A program made the translations under genes and the position numbers. The notes beneath the pieces are model-generated. The model did no database searches, was not told where the DNA came from, and saw nothing but the letters and a program-made list of their open reading frames with translations. Of a stretch of 64,000 nucleotides of DNA, positions 19,751 to 31,303 are shown one piece after another. The stretch's first letter is position 1. Each line of letters begins with the position of its first letter. The DNA is from Phaeodactylum tricornutum CCAP 1055/1. Taxonomy: Eukaryota > Bacillariophyta > Bacillariophyceae > Surirellales > Neidiaceae. The stretch is from assembly GCF_000150955.2 (NCBI RefSeq), contig NC_011682.1:186001-250000 (forward strand), given 5' to 3'.

Positions 19751-22700
19751 GCTTATGAGACGAACTTTGTTCATTCCGCAGAAACATGGAACCTTTGATC
19801 ATTAATCTCGTCGGTTCGTCGGATGCCGAAGCAGCTTTGTTTGCTGAAGCCGGTATCACCGATCGGACTACCATCGCGTCGTTGGACCTTCCCGCGTTCA
19901 CGCAAGTGTTGGGAGACCAAGTTGGGACGCTGGCAAAGCGATACAAACTGAAGCGTGTGGCTGAGTACCTCAGCAGCGGTAAGGAAATCGGTCCCGATAC
20001 GACGATGGGAGATATCAACCTCGTGTTGTCATCTAACCATCAGAATGTTGGAGCGAATGCTCCGAACCCGGCTGCTGGACTCGACCCTCGCCACGGAACG
20101 ATGAAAGCGAGTATTAACATGATCTCAAAGTTTTCAGGTGATCTGGAAGATTTCGAAGACTGGTCGACGAAAACCGCAGCGGCTCTCGGAATCACCGTTT
20201 ATCGTAAACTTCTCAACGGTCCTCCGGAAGTCGGAAATGATTTCGATGCCGCCAGAAACAATGAGCTCTATCAAATGTTTGTGATTGCTCTTGTGGATGG
20301 TGCCGCAATGCATATCATGGAAGGCGTGAAGGACCAGAACGGATACGCCGAGTGGATGGCTATCAAGGAATGGTATGGTATGTCGGATACCGGTCGGACG
20401 ATCATTGACAAGTATCGTAGCAAGCTGGATGCGCTACTGCTTGACAATGCAACCCCAGCCGGAACCTTTGTCAACCATTTCAAGAGATTCAGCCAGAAGC
20501 TCAAAGAAAACGGTGAGGGCTACACGGCGGATACGAAACGACGTCAGTTTCTCGACAAGATCATTGACAAAGACTACGATGTGGTCAAACAGCAGTTGGA
20601 AGGTGATTCAACTGCGGATTTCAATGAATGTGTTGCGCGCATTCGTATGCGCGAGCAAGTCCTCATGAAGGACTCCACGATGTCGGCCAAGAAAGCTAGA
20701 CGCTTCAAGTCGAACGAGGGCGGCAAGTCGAACGGTGGAGGTCCGTCAAGTGGGAAAATTCCTTCGATTCCAAACTCTATACTTAACCTGGTCAAGCCGG
20801 CAAGTGCTCGCAAGAATCTAATCAAGTGGAGAGGAGTTTGAACTCCGAAGGGCGCATTCTTCGATCGGACGAACTGGCAAGCACTGAGTATGACGGGAAA
20901 GGTAAAACTCCGTCGAAAAGAGAGCACGACAATGATAGTTCCGACGAATCCGTCAAGACCCGCAACACCCAAGGCAAGGGGGGTTCCTTGTCCAAGAAGG
21001 GCAAGAGAGGCAAGGGGAGGCGAATCACTGGTGTTGTCCGTCGAACGGAAACGAAGACATCCGGCACGCCTGACTCCTCTATCCGGATCAGTTTGAAGGA
21101 TCCGGACGACCACGTCGAAGTTGATGAGTATGACGATGTCGAAATTGAGTCCGGTCAAGACGAAGATTCTACTGCACCTGTGAAGAAAGAACGGGCGAAA
21201 AAGCAGAAGAATCCGTCGAAGCGGAAGCACAAGCGTGCCAAGTCTCGTCGAAGCCCTATCTCCCGCCACGGACGCGTAGGCAACGAGAAACCAAGAGCTA
21301 TCCTAGACCCAGGGACTGAGTGCGATATTGTTGGCGGGGACGTATGGACAGTTCTGGAAAAGGTGATTGGTGTAGAAGCCCAGCTAGGCGGAGCTTTAGC
21401 AGGGATGGGCAGATGCAGTCTGCCACTGGTTAACGCGGTGGCTGTGTACAATCATTCTAAAGGAGGAACAATCCTAATTGGTGCCGGTAACGTGGGATAC
21501 GATGAACGAAGCACCCAGACGGAGTCGTTGTTTAACACACACGAGTTACGAAAACACGGTGTCATTGTTTCGGACACGACCCTCTGAGATGGAGGGCTTC
21601 AAAGCATTGAAGTCGACGGAATTTCCATTGCATTGGACTTTGTCGACGAGAAAACGCTTTCGTTTTACCTATGCAAACCGACCGAAAAGGAGCTAGAGAA
21701 CTTGGAAATTCACTGGTTAAGTCCTCGAAGGCTAGTTAGATCTAGCATCCATCCTATTCGATGCACGCCGGTTGCTATAGTTCCTGAGCGGGCTCCGTGG
21801 GCCGAACGGCTTGGAAACTGCCCGGAGTTTACTTTATCGAAGACTCTCCTGGCGATGACGCAACTATGTGCTGCCCCGGTCGAAATGGATAAACGAGAAG
21901 CTCCGCGTCAGCATCGCAAGTCTCGTATTCATGCTTTGCATCCTCGTCAAATCGAGGGTCGCACTGATTCGGATACATTCTTCTCGTCCGTCGAGTCTAT
22001 TGAAGGGTTTCTGTGTGTGCAGATTTTCTCTTGCCATGAATCTAACTATACTTATCTTAGAGGTATGAGAAAGGAGTCGCAGTCGCACGGAGCGTATCAA
22101 GATTTTTTACGGAATGTGGGAGCACCTAATGTTCTATTAACCGACAATGCTAGAACGCAAATCGGTAAAAAGTGGACTAAGACTAGTCGGGAAAATGTAA
22201 CTCGACAGATCAAGTCCGTTCCGAACAATCAAAACCAAAACCAAGCCGAACGCAAAATTCAAGATGTGAAAAAACGAACTATTCTCACTTTGCGATATGG
22301 AAAAACACCGCTCACATTTTGGTGTTTTTGCCAACAATTTATTGTCGACTGTTTGAATCATTCGGCTCACAAGGATTTAAATTTTCGCACCCCAATGGAA
22401 AAAATGTACGGTCACACACCTGATATTTCCATGTTTCGATTCCGATTCTGGGAACCCGTTTGGTACTATGAACCGATGGCCAAGTACCCAGCTCCTAATT
22501 TTCTCCCTGGTTGTTTCGTTGGAATTGCCTGGGACCATGGCGACGATTCAGCACTTCAGTCTTTCGACCCGCTGAACAACGACGCGGAGGTCGAGATGAC
22601 AAGCGAGATCAACGACTACCTTGACACAAATGAGTCCGCGGCTTCATGAGTTGGCGGAGCCCATGTCACAAAAATCGTCGGACACAATTGGATGGACGGT

Positions 22701-24436
22701 CGACTCAAGCTGAAGGTAACTTGGGCTACCGAGCAGACAACTTGGGAGGAACTTCGAGACATGAAAGAGGATCACCCCAAGATGACTGCGGAATACATCG
22801 TGAGCATGGGGGGCGTTAGTAGGTCAACAATGAGAGGAGACCAAACACTAGACTGGGCAAAGAAGACACTTCGCGATCTGCAACGAGCAGTACGAAGAGT
22901 CGCTAGGCTGTACAATTTTCATCTAGACAAAAACAACGACGTCTATTTGGTTAGACGCGTTCAAAAATGTAAGAAGAAGATCTACTCTATTAAGCCTATT
23001 TTGAAATATGGCGTCAGAGTTCCAAGAAGTGTTTGAGACGCAATTGAGTTGGACAAGTCCAATGGTAATTCCCTTTGGCAAGACGCGATCAAACTTGAAA
23101 TCACAAGTCTCATTGATTTGGAGTGCTTTGAATTCAAGCCAAGCAATTTTTTGCCGGGTAACAAATTTCAGAAGACTACCCTCATGACTGTGTTTGATGT
23201 CAAGCAAGATCTTTGTTGCAAGGCCAGACTAGTTGCTGGCGGTCACCTTGTCAATGCATTGGATCACGACATTTACTTTTTGACGGTCAAAGGCATTAGT
23301 GTGAAGTTACTCCATGTAATTGCGCACAAGGCCAACCTGAAGCAACTTTGCGGAGACGTGGCAAATGCTTATGTAAATGCCTACACAAACAAGAAGGTAT
23401 ATGCAAGGCAGGACCCGAATTTGGCAGCAATCTTGTAGGCAGCATTGTTATTATACGGAAAGAAAGATTGAAAAGGCCGGTGGTGCATTGGATGCAAAAA
23501 GTATCTTGTCAAAGCAATCAAGCAAGTAGAAAATATTTTTGGTAGTTTGAAAAAATACTCATGTCCGTCTGAGACAGGCAACCACCCGGAATTGGATTCT
23601 ACACCTTTGTTGAGCGACGATGAGCATTGAAAGTACCAAATGTTGATTGGAATCCTAGTTTGGGTCATGACTATTGGACGGATTGACGTCGCACACGCGA
23701 CATCTTCTCTTTCACGCTTCACTGCGTGCCCTCGAAAGGGACATTTGGAGCGACTTTTGAGGGTTTTTGGATTTCTAAAAAAGCGACCAAATTGGCGAAT
23801 TGTTGTAGACTCCCAAGATCCCATCTATGAAGGCGGAGAAGATTTGTTGTCCCGAGATTTCACGAAAGAACTTGGCGATCAGTATCCTGGAGCTTTTGAA
23901 GAAATCGATGCTAACCTTCCCAAGCCACTGATCAACGAAATCGAAATAACCGTGTTTGTCGACTCAGACCACGCCCACGACAAGGTCTCGAGGCGTTCCA
24001 TAACGGGTCTTTTGATTTTCGTCGGGCGTACCCCTGTGTTTTACACAAGTAAGCGACAGGGAGCTATTGAAACGTTGACATACGGTGCCGAATTCTGTGG
24101 AATGAAAACCGCCGTCGAGGAGTTGATTGCAGTACGTTACATGCTTCGATGCCTGGGTGTAAAGGTCGAACATGCGAGTATGATTTGTGGGGATAACCTT
24201 GGAGTAATCCAAAACGCCACAATATCGGAAAGTCTATTGAAGAAAAAACACGTTGCGATCGCGTATCACAAGACGCGCGAAGCCGCGGCCGCCGGAATAT
24301 GTCACCCTATCAAGATGGGTGGGGTCAACAACTTTGCAGACACGCTTACCAAGGCACAAACGATTGAAACGTTTGCACGCTGGTCGGTGGGTTTATGTTT
24401 GGTTAATCCGGGCACGTGGCTACGGATGAAGAGGAG

Positions 24437-24704
24437 TGTTAGAATTGTGTGTGTAGTACAAGAGACACTTCGGCATGTCACCAGATGACGCAGACGGTGC
24501 GTGTGTCATCCGTCGCTACTTTCCTTTGTCTGTGCAACTATGGAAGCCACTCGTTGGTTCTAGTAACATGTAAAGGATAACTACTCTAAGAAATACTGCG
24601 GGAGCTCTTTTCCCACTTCTGGTTGGTAATCACCGATTGGAAAAGAGCATCTCGTAGGGCACTAACAGGCCAACAATTGTTCTAGGCATAGCATACTTTT
24701 ATTA
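24437..24704 (+). repeat. Right LTR of the copia element
   Basis: Direct repeat of 19483-19750, preceded by a purine-rich tract (GATGAAGAGGAG) typical of a polypurine primer site. Confidence 0.9.
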
Positions 24705-25125
24705 GTCAAACCAGAGCGAACCTTCGTAATGGAAGTCTCCGCCCGCACTTCCGCGGACCGTCGCGGTGGATATGGACACGACACCTTGTTCTTGCTTGTA
24801 AAAAATAAATGTCAGTGAGATATACGTCGACTAATCAATCAAAGACGCCACGTCATACGAACGTCAGAATTGGAAGGCCCAGCGCCCGTCTTTCTATTTC
24901 AAGATCGATCGAGATCCGCAACCTGTGAAAACCTCGGAATCTTTACAATACAATCCAAATTCAAATTACGGAGAACATTGTGGACAAGAAGTGTCATCGC
25001 AGTTGATTACCCATTGTAGCATCATTGAATCCGGCAGCATCTTGACAACCCAAGCAATCCGCTTGCCACAAACAGAGCTTGCGTAAACCGGTCACACCGC
25101 CACACGCGTTCGCCGGATACGTCCC
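24705..25125. other. Leader and promoter region of the acyltransferase gene
   Basis: Between the right LTR and the acyltransferase start. The first four bases repeat the left target site. No gene seen. Transcription of the acyltransferase could now start in or near the LTR, which is an inference from position only. Confidence 0.45.
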
Positions 25126-27575
25126 ATGTCGGGCACTACATCCGTCGCCACCACGACGCCTAACGGCATCACGACTTCTGTACCGTATGCTGCGACAATG
25201 AGTCCGCACGTGCACTCATTCGGCACCGCCGTCAGTAGTGGCGGCGATTCCGCCAATGGTGTTTCGTCGACGACCTCCACTTCCTCGTCGGTGGCGACAA
25301 AGAACATCACCTACGCGCAACAACCAAACTTGCCGCGTTTGCCCATTCCGTCGCTCGAAGAAACTATAACCAAGTTTCCCAGCTATGTGGCGGCGCTACA
25401 GACGCCTGAGCAACAGACCGAGACGCGACGACTCTGTGACGACTTTCTGCAAGGGGTGGGTCCCAAACTACAGCAAGCCCTCCTAGAATACGAACAGGAG
25501 GGTATTGAACACGGAACCCGCGGAAGCTATATTGAAGAATTTTGGAACGAATCCTATCTAGCTCCGGATGAATCCGTCGTGCTAAATTTGAATCCATTTT
25601 TCGTACTGGAGCAAAGCCCTGATCCCAAAATTGCCAAGGATCAGCTCCGACGGGCCGCTAGTCTTACCTTTGCCTCGGTCAAGCTCGCTAGTCTCCTCCG
25701 CCACGAAACTCTCACGCCCGATATTTTTCGAGGCAAACCCTTGTGCATGGATCAATTCAAGGTCCTGTTCGGATCGGCCCGTCAGCCCGGAGGCAAGCAA
25801 GTTTGCGATCAAGTCACGGTCTATAACGATAGCACCCACGGTACGTACGACAAGGCAAACTACGTTTGTGACTTAGGTAACTGCACCTGACTTTGCTACT
25901 CGTTTTGACAGTCGTCGTCTTGTGTCAGAAACAATTTTACTATTTTCCGGCACTCTGGCCTGAATCAGGCCACGTGGCAGTGGACGAAGCCGACATTCTT
26001 GATATTTTAACGGCCATCCGCTTGCACGCTGCCAAAACGGATCCGGAAGAAGCCAGCAAAACGGCACTCGGGGTTTTGACCTCTTTACCCCGATCGGAAT
26101 GGTCCACAGTCCGCGACGAGCTCTGTTTGGATCCGGTCAATTGCGCTGCCCTCCATTTGATTGATTCGGCACTCTTTGTCCTCGTCCTGGACGACTTTAC
26201 CTCATCCTCCGACCACGCTCTGGCTGGAAACATGCTCCACGGAACCAACGTTCTACCCGATACAATCGATGGTTACCAAGAGGGAAGTTGTTTGAACCGA
26301 TGGTACGACAAGTTACAGCTTATTGTCTGTAAGGATGGTAGCGCCGGGGTCAATTTTGAGCACTCTGTGATAGATGGCCACACAGCGCTACGTTTTGTGT
26401 CGGATGTATTTGCGGAGACAGTTGTTATTTTCGCCGAGTCAATTACAGCACTTATTTACGGGAAAGGTCGAGTGCCTCATGTGGTGGAAGCCCAAGTGGA
26501 GCGTGCCGCCAATACAACGGATGTACATGGACGACCGTTACTTGATGTCTTTCCGAAGAAGCTACTCTTCAATCTATCTACGTTTGCCTTAGAACGAATT
26601 CACTACGCGGAAACGGCCCTTTGTGATCAAATATGGTCGTGCGATACCCACGTCCTCGAGTCTCAAACTTACGGGAAGTCGCTGATTGTGGCGAACAAAT
26701 TGTCGCCTGATTCGTTTGTACAAATGAGCATCCATCTCGCCTATTACGAGATGTACGGCCGACTTGTTTGTGGATACGAGCCGGTCTTGACCAAGTCTTA
26801 CTTCCACGGGAGGACCGAGGCTGTCCGCAGTGCCACTCCGCAAGTCAAGAAGCTCTGTGAGCTGTGGACGGACAAGGCGGCTTCTCCGGCTCAGCGACTC
26901 GAGGCTTTACGCGAAGCAACACAGGAACATTCGCGGCTTGTCAAAGAGGCGGCGCAGGGCAAAGGTGTTGATCGCCACTTGTTTGCGCTCAGGTCACTGG
27001 CCGCGCATCAGAATTTGCCCATCCCTGAGTTTTTTCACAGCGAAGCATGGCGACTACTGAATCACACCATTTTATCCACGTCAAACTGTGGTAATCCGGC
27101 CCTGAAGCTCTTCGGGTTTGGCCCCGTTGTCCATGATGGCTTTGGGATTGGCTACATTATCAAAGATAACGGAATTTCTTATTCAATCAACAGTAAACAC
27201 CGTCAGACGGCTCGATACGTACGGACGCTCGAGGGTGTCCTACACAAGCTCAGACTGTTGTTCAATACCGCGACGGGTATGCAGGTATCTCAGCGATCCA
27301 GTCTCCGTGAACTCAAGCGAAGGCCTTTTGTTTCGACTTACGATGACATTTATGGCGAAAGTGCGGGAAAAAAGGACTTTTCTATGCCTCGCGAGTCCGA
27401 GCCGAGTATTGCGGAAGATCATCCTGTAGATCACCATCGTGGCCATCAAGCAGACGGATCTTTCTTTTCGACGGTGAACGAGCGAACGTCGAGTGTGAGG
27501 CTCTTGGACTTGCCTAAGATTCACATCAACCTGAAACTTGATGGAGAAGAGTTGACCGATGAAGACGCGACGTAA
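25126..27575 (+). CDS. Carnitine/choline O-acyltransferase family protein, two exons
   Basis: Exons 25126-25840 and 25912-27575, intron 25841-25911 (GTACGT...TTGACAG, 71 bases). Splicing restores STHVVVLCQKQFYYF, the strand found at this point in the family, and gives 792 residues. Family landmarks in order: LPRLPIPSLEETITKF (about 68-83) and FLQGVGPKLQQALLEY; catalytic His389 in NFEHSVIDGHTALRF; YGKSLIVANKLSPDSFVQMSI; the CoA/acceptor region CGYEPVLTKSYFHGRTEAVRS; STSNCGNPALKLFGFGPVVHDGFGIGY. These enzymes move acyl groups between CoA and carnitine (or choline). The family's usual length is 600-770, so this one has an unusual Ser/Thr-rich N-terminal extension of about 65 residues and a C-terminal tail. 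Substrate chain length and organelle cannot be read from the sequence; no clear peroxisomal tail is seen. The gene converges with the CER1-like gene. Confidence 0.9.
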
Positions 27576-27920
27576 ACGCTAGTTTGCTTGTGCTTGTATA
27601 CGTGTGGGGAGGTTGCTAGTCGATTTTAAATTTACCGCAAAGGCCGTTAGGTTTGGAAAAATATGCGCATCCCGTATCGATTCGATTGTCCGTTTCACAT
27701 GTTAGCTTGTGTAGAAAATTGACAATGGTTTTACTTTTAGTTTTGTTGTCGTCTTATGCTAGTAGTGCAGTGTCACGTCACAGTGCACATATCAGTGGGG
27801 TCGTATTCTGGACGCGCCACAGTGCATCCGTAGAAGCCGCTACTGTGCGTGTGTGGCATGTAATGCATCTGTACGTGTTGTTTGTTTTCAGAAATAATGC
27901 TTTGGTTTTGTATTGGTTTC
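27576..27920. other. Intergenic between convergent genes
   Basis: 345 bases holding the 3' ends of the acyltransferase and CER1-like transcripts. Nothing else seen. Confidence 0.5.
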
Positions 27921-29951
27921 TTAAGTCTGATAGTCAATGGGAATGTTGTAAAATCCTCGTGCGTTGGCCTGTTTCCAAAGTTGTTCGACCTGTAAGGGAT
28001 TGATCTCCCCCACCTCGTTGGTCTCCCGACCATTTACCGTATTCAACAGACAGCCGAAATGACACGGGACAATCTGATTCTCGCCGTGGCTCATACACCA
28101 GTCGTAGTGGCCTTTGAGAAAGGCGTTGTTGGGCCGTGTTTGAAGCAGACCGATGCGAATATGCCGAATCATTCCGACTCCTCGTGACTCTAAGGCTGGA
28201 ATGGGTAGTACCGGAACGGTGTAATCCAGCATGAATCGTGTTTGGACCTGATCTACCGTCCGCAAAGCTTTCTCGTACATAGCGTTGGACAATATTTTTC
28301 CCACCAGTACGACTCGGTAGTCGGCCATGTCACTGAGGTTGTTGGTGTAGGAAATATTCGGGTGATTCAGAACACGGTGGCGTGAAAAGATGCATATTTT
28401 CAAGCCCGGTCGACTGGTGGTTAGCAGCTCACACACAGCCGTGCCGACTTTACCCCCGGCACCGATATAAAAGAGCCGATCCAGGTTGGGAACTTCGACA
28501 ATTTGGTTATAAACGGAAGCGACCGTCATGGTATCGCCCGTCCACACTCGAATATTCTTGTCGTGAAGGTACTCGTCTTGTGCAATCATATTGGTCAAAT
28601 CCATGCCGCCGTCATTGAGCTGCTTCATCTTATTGAGATTCCCGAAACCGAATTTGCGGGTTCCGTATTTTTGGTGCTCGTTCCGCATCAGTTGAAGCAT
28701 TTCACGGTTGATGGCGTCGAAGCGACTAGGACCGGACATGTAGTCCCACGGCGTGCGCACCAACACAATGGTGCGCGCCACGAACTCATTGGCGACGCAG
28801 GTCCGGGAGCAATAGTAAAAGCTCATGAACAACCTACACACTTGGGCCACCAAGTGCATGAGGAAAAACTCGAGTTTCAGTGGGAGTCCGGTCAACAGGT
28901 ATTGGTCAAAGACGTTGTATACGGAAATTTCCGGAATGGTCAGAAAGTGGCCGAATCCTCCGTTGTGTCCGATGAACACAAAGTCCTGTTGATCGGCCGG
29001 CAGCATAGCCCGCGGCTTTTTGTGGTATTCGCGGTAGGTTCCCAACAAGCGATCCCACAGGGGCATGAAGAGGCCGTAGTTAGCGTTAAAGTAGGCATGG
29101 TGTCCGAGATGGAACTCGGGGGTGTAAAAGAGATAAGTCAAAGGCGACCAGGGGCTGGTCAAGAACCAGGAACGAATCTGCACGTTGGTGTGACCCCAGG
29201 CGTTGATGGCGTCAAAGGCAACGAGGTAGGCTCCCACGACGGCCCAGTGCTGCCTCCCCTGTAACAAAAAAGGCAGCATAAAGGCCGGGCCAAAGACGGC
29301 AAGGTAGACAAAGTGCTCGTGAAAGTTTTGCACCAAAGACGTTGAGGGTAGGGTGTGTATACTCAAATGATGAAAGCCATGCATGGCTTTCATTTGTTTG
29401 GGCACGTGCAACCAGCGATGCGCCAGGTAGTAGAGCGGCTCGACGACGAGCACGTGCGAGAGGAAAACTTCCTTGGCACAACTCCAGATCTGTTCGTTGG
29501 GGCTAAAGAACATAGAAGGGAAAATCAGCTGCAGAGCGATTTGCGTGTACATGTGCAAGTAAAATCCGGTCAGGTAGTCATCCTTCTCCCGACGTAACTG
29601 TTTCTGCGTGAGCTTGTTGAAATAGTTGTCCTTGTCGACGAACTGATAGTGCAGGGAAAGAATCAGGTGCGTCGTCGCGATGCGAGCGATGGCAATGGCG
29701 TAAATCGTCCAAACCGGAGTGAACTTGGCAAACAGAGCGGGTCCGAGAAAAATCAACCAGTCGTAATCGGTGTTGCGGTCCTTGGCAGAGTGCGTCGGAG
29801 CGACAGCCGGAAAGCTGGTGTCTTCTTTGGGACTGGACTCGGCGACGGAATCGTCATCATCCGACGAGGAAACTTCCTTTTCGTGGGGTTTCGGCTCCGG
29901 TTTCTTGCACATTTTTGTGGACGACGACGTCGGCTGATGAGTACAACGCAA
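27921..29951 (-). CDS. CER1/WAX2-like fatty acid hydroxylase-superfamily protein (putative aldehyde decarbonylase)
   Basis: 676 residues, single exon. An acidic, Ser-rich N-terminus (1-60) precedes membrane segments and the histidine boxes of the fatty acid hydroxylase superfamily: HRWLH (178-182), HGFHH (191-195) and HLGHH (281-285), with HEHF at 211-214. These coordinate the di-iron centre. After about residue 420 comes a C-terminal domain like WAX2/CER1: KFGFGNLNKMKQLN, VASVYNQI, FYIGAGGKVGTAVCELL (a Rossmann-like glycine motif) and a final HFGCLLNTVNGRETNEVGEINPLQVEQLWKQA. In plants CER1 and CER3 act together in the ER to turn very-long-chain acyl-CoA into alkanes. The complete boxes suggest an active CER1-type enzyme rather than a CER3-type one. 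Whether the diatom protein makes alkanes is an inference. Met14 is an alternative start. The gene converges with the acyltransferase. Confidence 0.88.
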   Translation of the reverse strand: MRCTHQPTSSSTKMCKKPEPKPHEKEVSSSDDDDSVAESSPKEDTSFPAVAPTHSAKDRNTDYDWLIFLGPALFAKFTPVWTIYAIAIARIATTHLILSLHYQFVDKDNYFNKLTQKQLRREKDDYLTGFYLHMYTQIALQLIFPSMFFSPNEQIWSCAKEVFLSHVLVVEPLYYLAHRWLHVPKQMKAMHGFHHLSIHTLPSTSLVQNFHEHFVYLAVFGPAFMLPFLLQGRQHWAVVGAYLVAFDAINAWGHTNVQIRSWFLTSPWSPLTYLFYTPEFHLGHHAYFNANYGLFMPLWDRLLGTYREYHKKPRAMLPADQQDFVFIGHNGGFGHFLTIPEISVYNVFDQYLLTGLPLKLEFFLMHLVAQVCRLFMSFYYCSRTCVANEFVARTIVLVRTPWDYMSGPSRFDAINREMLQLMRNEHQKYGTRKFGFGNLNKMKQLNDGGMDLTNMIAQDEYLHDKNIRVWTGDTMTVASVYNQIVEVPNLDRLFYIGAGGKVGTAVCELLTTSRPGLKICIFSRHRVLNHPNISYTNNLSDMADYRVVLVGKILSNAMYEKALRTVDQVQTRFMLDYTVPVLPIPALESRGVGMIRHIRIGLLQTRPNNAFLKGHYDWCMSHGENQIVPCHFGCLLNTVNGRETNEVGEINPLQVEQLWKQANARGFYNIPIDYQT

Positions 29952-31303
29952 GTGCTTGTGAGTTCCGCTGCTCGGAGTGGCGCTTGTTGGTCCAGATAGC
30001 GATAGCTAGCGTTGAAATGCTTCGGAATGGATGAATCGGTGAATGATGTTTGACTGTAACTTGGTGTGTATGTGTGTGTGCGTGTGATTGAGAGTCAATC
30101 TCTAGGTTTGGCTAGCGATGATACGAGTCACAGGCTATTGTTGTTGGGTTGTCTGCTGTTGCTAGTAGATATACACTACAAACTTGTTGTTCCAACGATC
30201 GCAATGGAGAAGGTACTTTCTGTTGCTGTGAGACTGTGAGTGTGCGTTATTTTGTCGTGGGTTGTGTTGGCTTATCCGTGTGTGGGAGGGAGGGAGGTAG
30301 TCAGTCGTTGGGGGGTCCTCGCGAAAATCGATTCCTCCCGAAGCCACGCGCAAGTACGGACGAGTGAGACGAGATCGAACCTACCGGGAGATGATGGGTC
30401 TACGTGGGTTGCTCATAGTCATCGATCGATGGATCGGCACACACACACACACGAAACGAACGCCGCGAGATTGAAGGCGAAAGATGAGGCCGCTGACGTA
30501 CGCGGCCAACAAACTGTCGTTCCAGTGGTGGCGGGAAATATATTTATTGAAAAGGATTCTGAATTAATACTTGAAGAGTCAGGATGACATTAATTTTTGT
30601 CTGCGTTTAGGAAGAGCGCGTGGTGGGAATCCTGGGACCAACTCACACAAAATGTCGGAAAGTATACCGTCACAACGGAACACCAACGAGATGCGGCAGC
30701 TCCCACACGCCCACGTTGTCGTACACGACAGCGTCATCACGGCTGACTTGCGTCTTACCATTAGTCGGAACCGCGTCCGTTCCGCACCTCTTTCTCCGTT
30801 TCTGACCACGACGATACACAGCCACGCGCACAAACTCACCCACACTCACACTCTCCTCTCGATTCCCAACGGAACCGCCAATGCAACTGCCGGTAGGTAT
30901 CCTTCCTCGTCCAAATAATGTTCTCATTCTCCAAGTTCTTTACTGTAAGAGAAACTACTCACCCAAATAATGGCCAAGCGAGATCGAAAAAGACATCTCC
31001 ACAATCGCTTAGAAACTACCCAAAAAAGGGTGGTCTGTGTAAAGGCGAGGCTTCCGGACTTTATCCTAGTTCACACTCATAGTTAACAGTATGCTATCGA
31101 GAATAAGCCGTTTGTGACACGGTCTAGCCTTCGCAGGGCACTTTCTTTCCGTTTCCGGGTTATAATGACATCCCTAGTTCATGCCAATACACGACCACCG
31201 TTCTGGACACGACTGACAGTGAGTCTCCCAATCGAACAAATCACACTTTGGCCAAGTAACAGTAACAGTCAAGTTCAAAATTCGCCACGAATCCGACACA
31301 CTT
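29952..31303. other. Divergent intergenic region between the CER1-like and SPRY-META genes
   Basis: About 1.35 kb, expected to hold both promoters. Contains a CA dinucleotide repeat (about 30437-30452) and ACAGTNA or TNACTGT heptamers (near 30055, 30943, 31263-31273). Several overlapping open frames of about 115 residues look like chance. Confidence 0.5.

Larger units (their letters stand above)
19483..24704 (+). mobile_element. Fossil Ty1/copia LTR retrotransposon (diatom CoDi-like), broken
   Basis: Two direct LTRs (19483-19750 and 24437-24704, 268 bases, both beginning TGTTAG) differ at about five positions, roughly 98 percent identity. They are flanked by the four-base repeat GTCA (19479-19482 and 24705-24708), consistent with a target-site duplication. 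A purine-rich tract precedes the right LTR. The interior carries, in copia order, a gag-like frame (19786-20841), a protease-like segment with D-P-G-T (about 21300), an integrase region (about 21850-22400, LLTDNARTQIG), a reverse transcriptase region (about 22900-23640) and an RNase H-like region (about 23900-24400, SKRQGAIE and FADTLTKAQ). Integrase before reverse transcriptase places it in Ty1/copia. The coding region is broken by several interruptions, about half a dozen, so the element appears dead. The high LTR identity suggests a fairly recent insertion. It sits just upstream of the acyltransferase gene, in the same orientation. Confidence 0.9.

Noticed and set aside
27653-28003. 116-residue plus-strand frame with a hydrophobic N-terminus
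   Set aside because: It overlaps the 3' end of the CER1-like gene and has no recognisable motif.
28503-29264. 253-residue plus-strand frame
   Set aside because: It lies antisense inside the CER1-like gene, whose histidine boxes and C-terminal domain are unmistakable.
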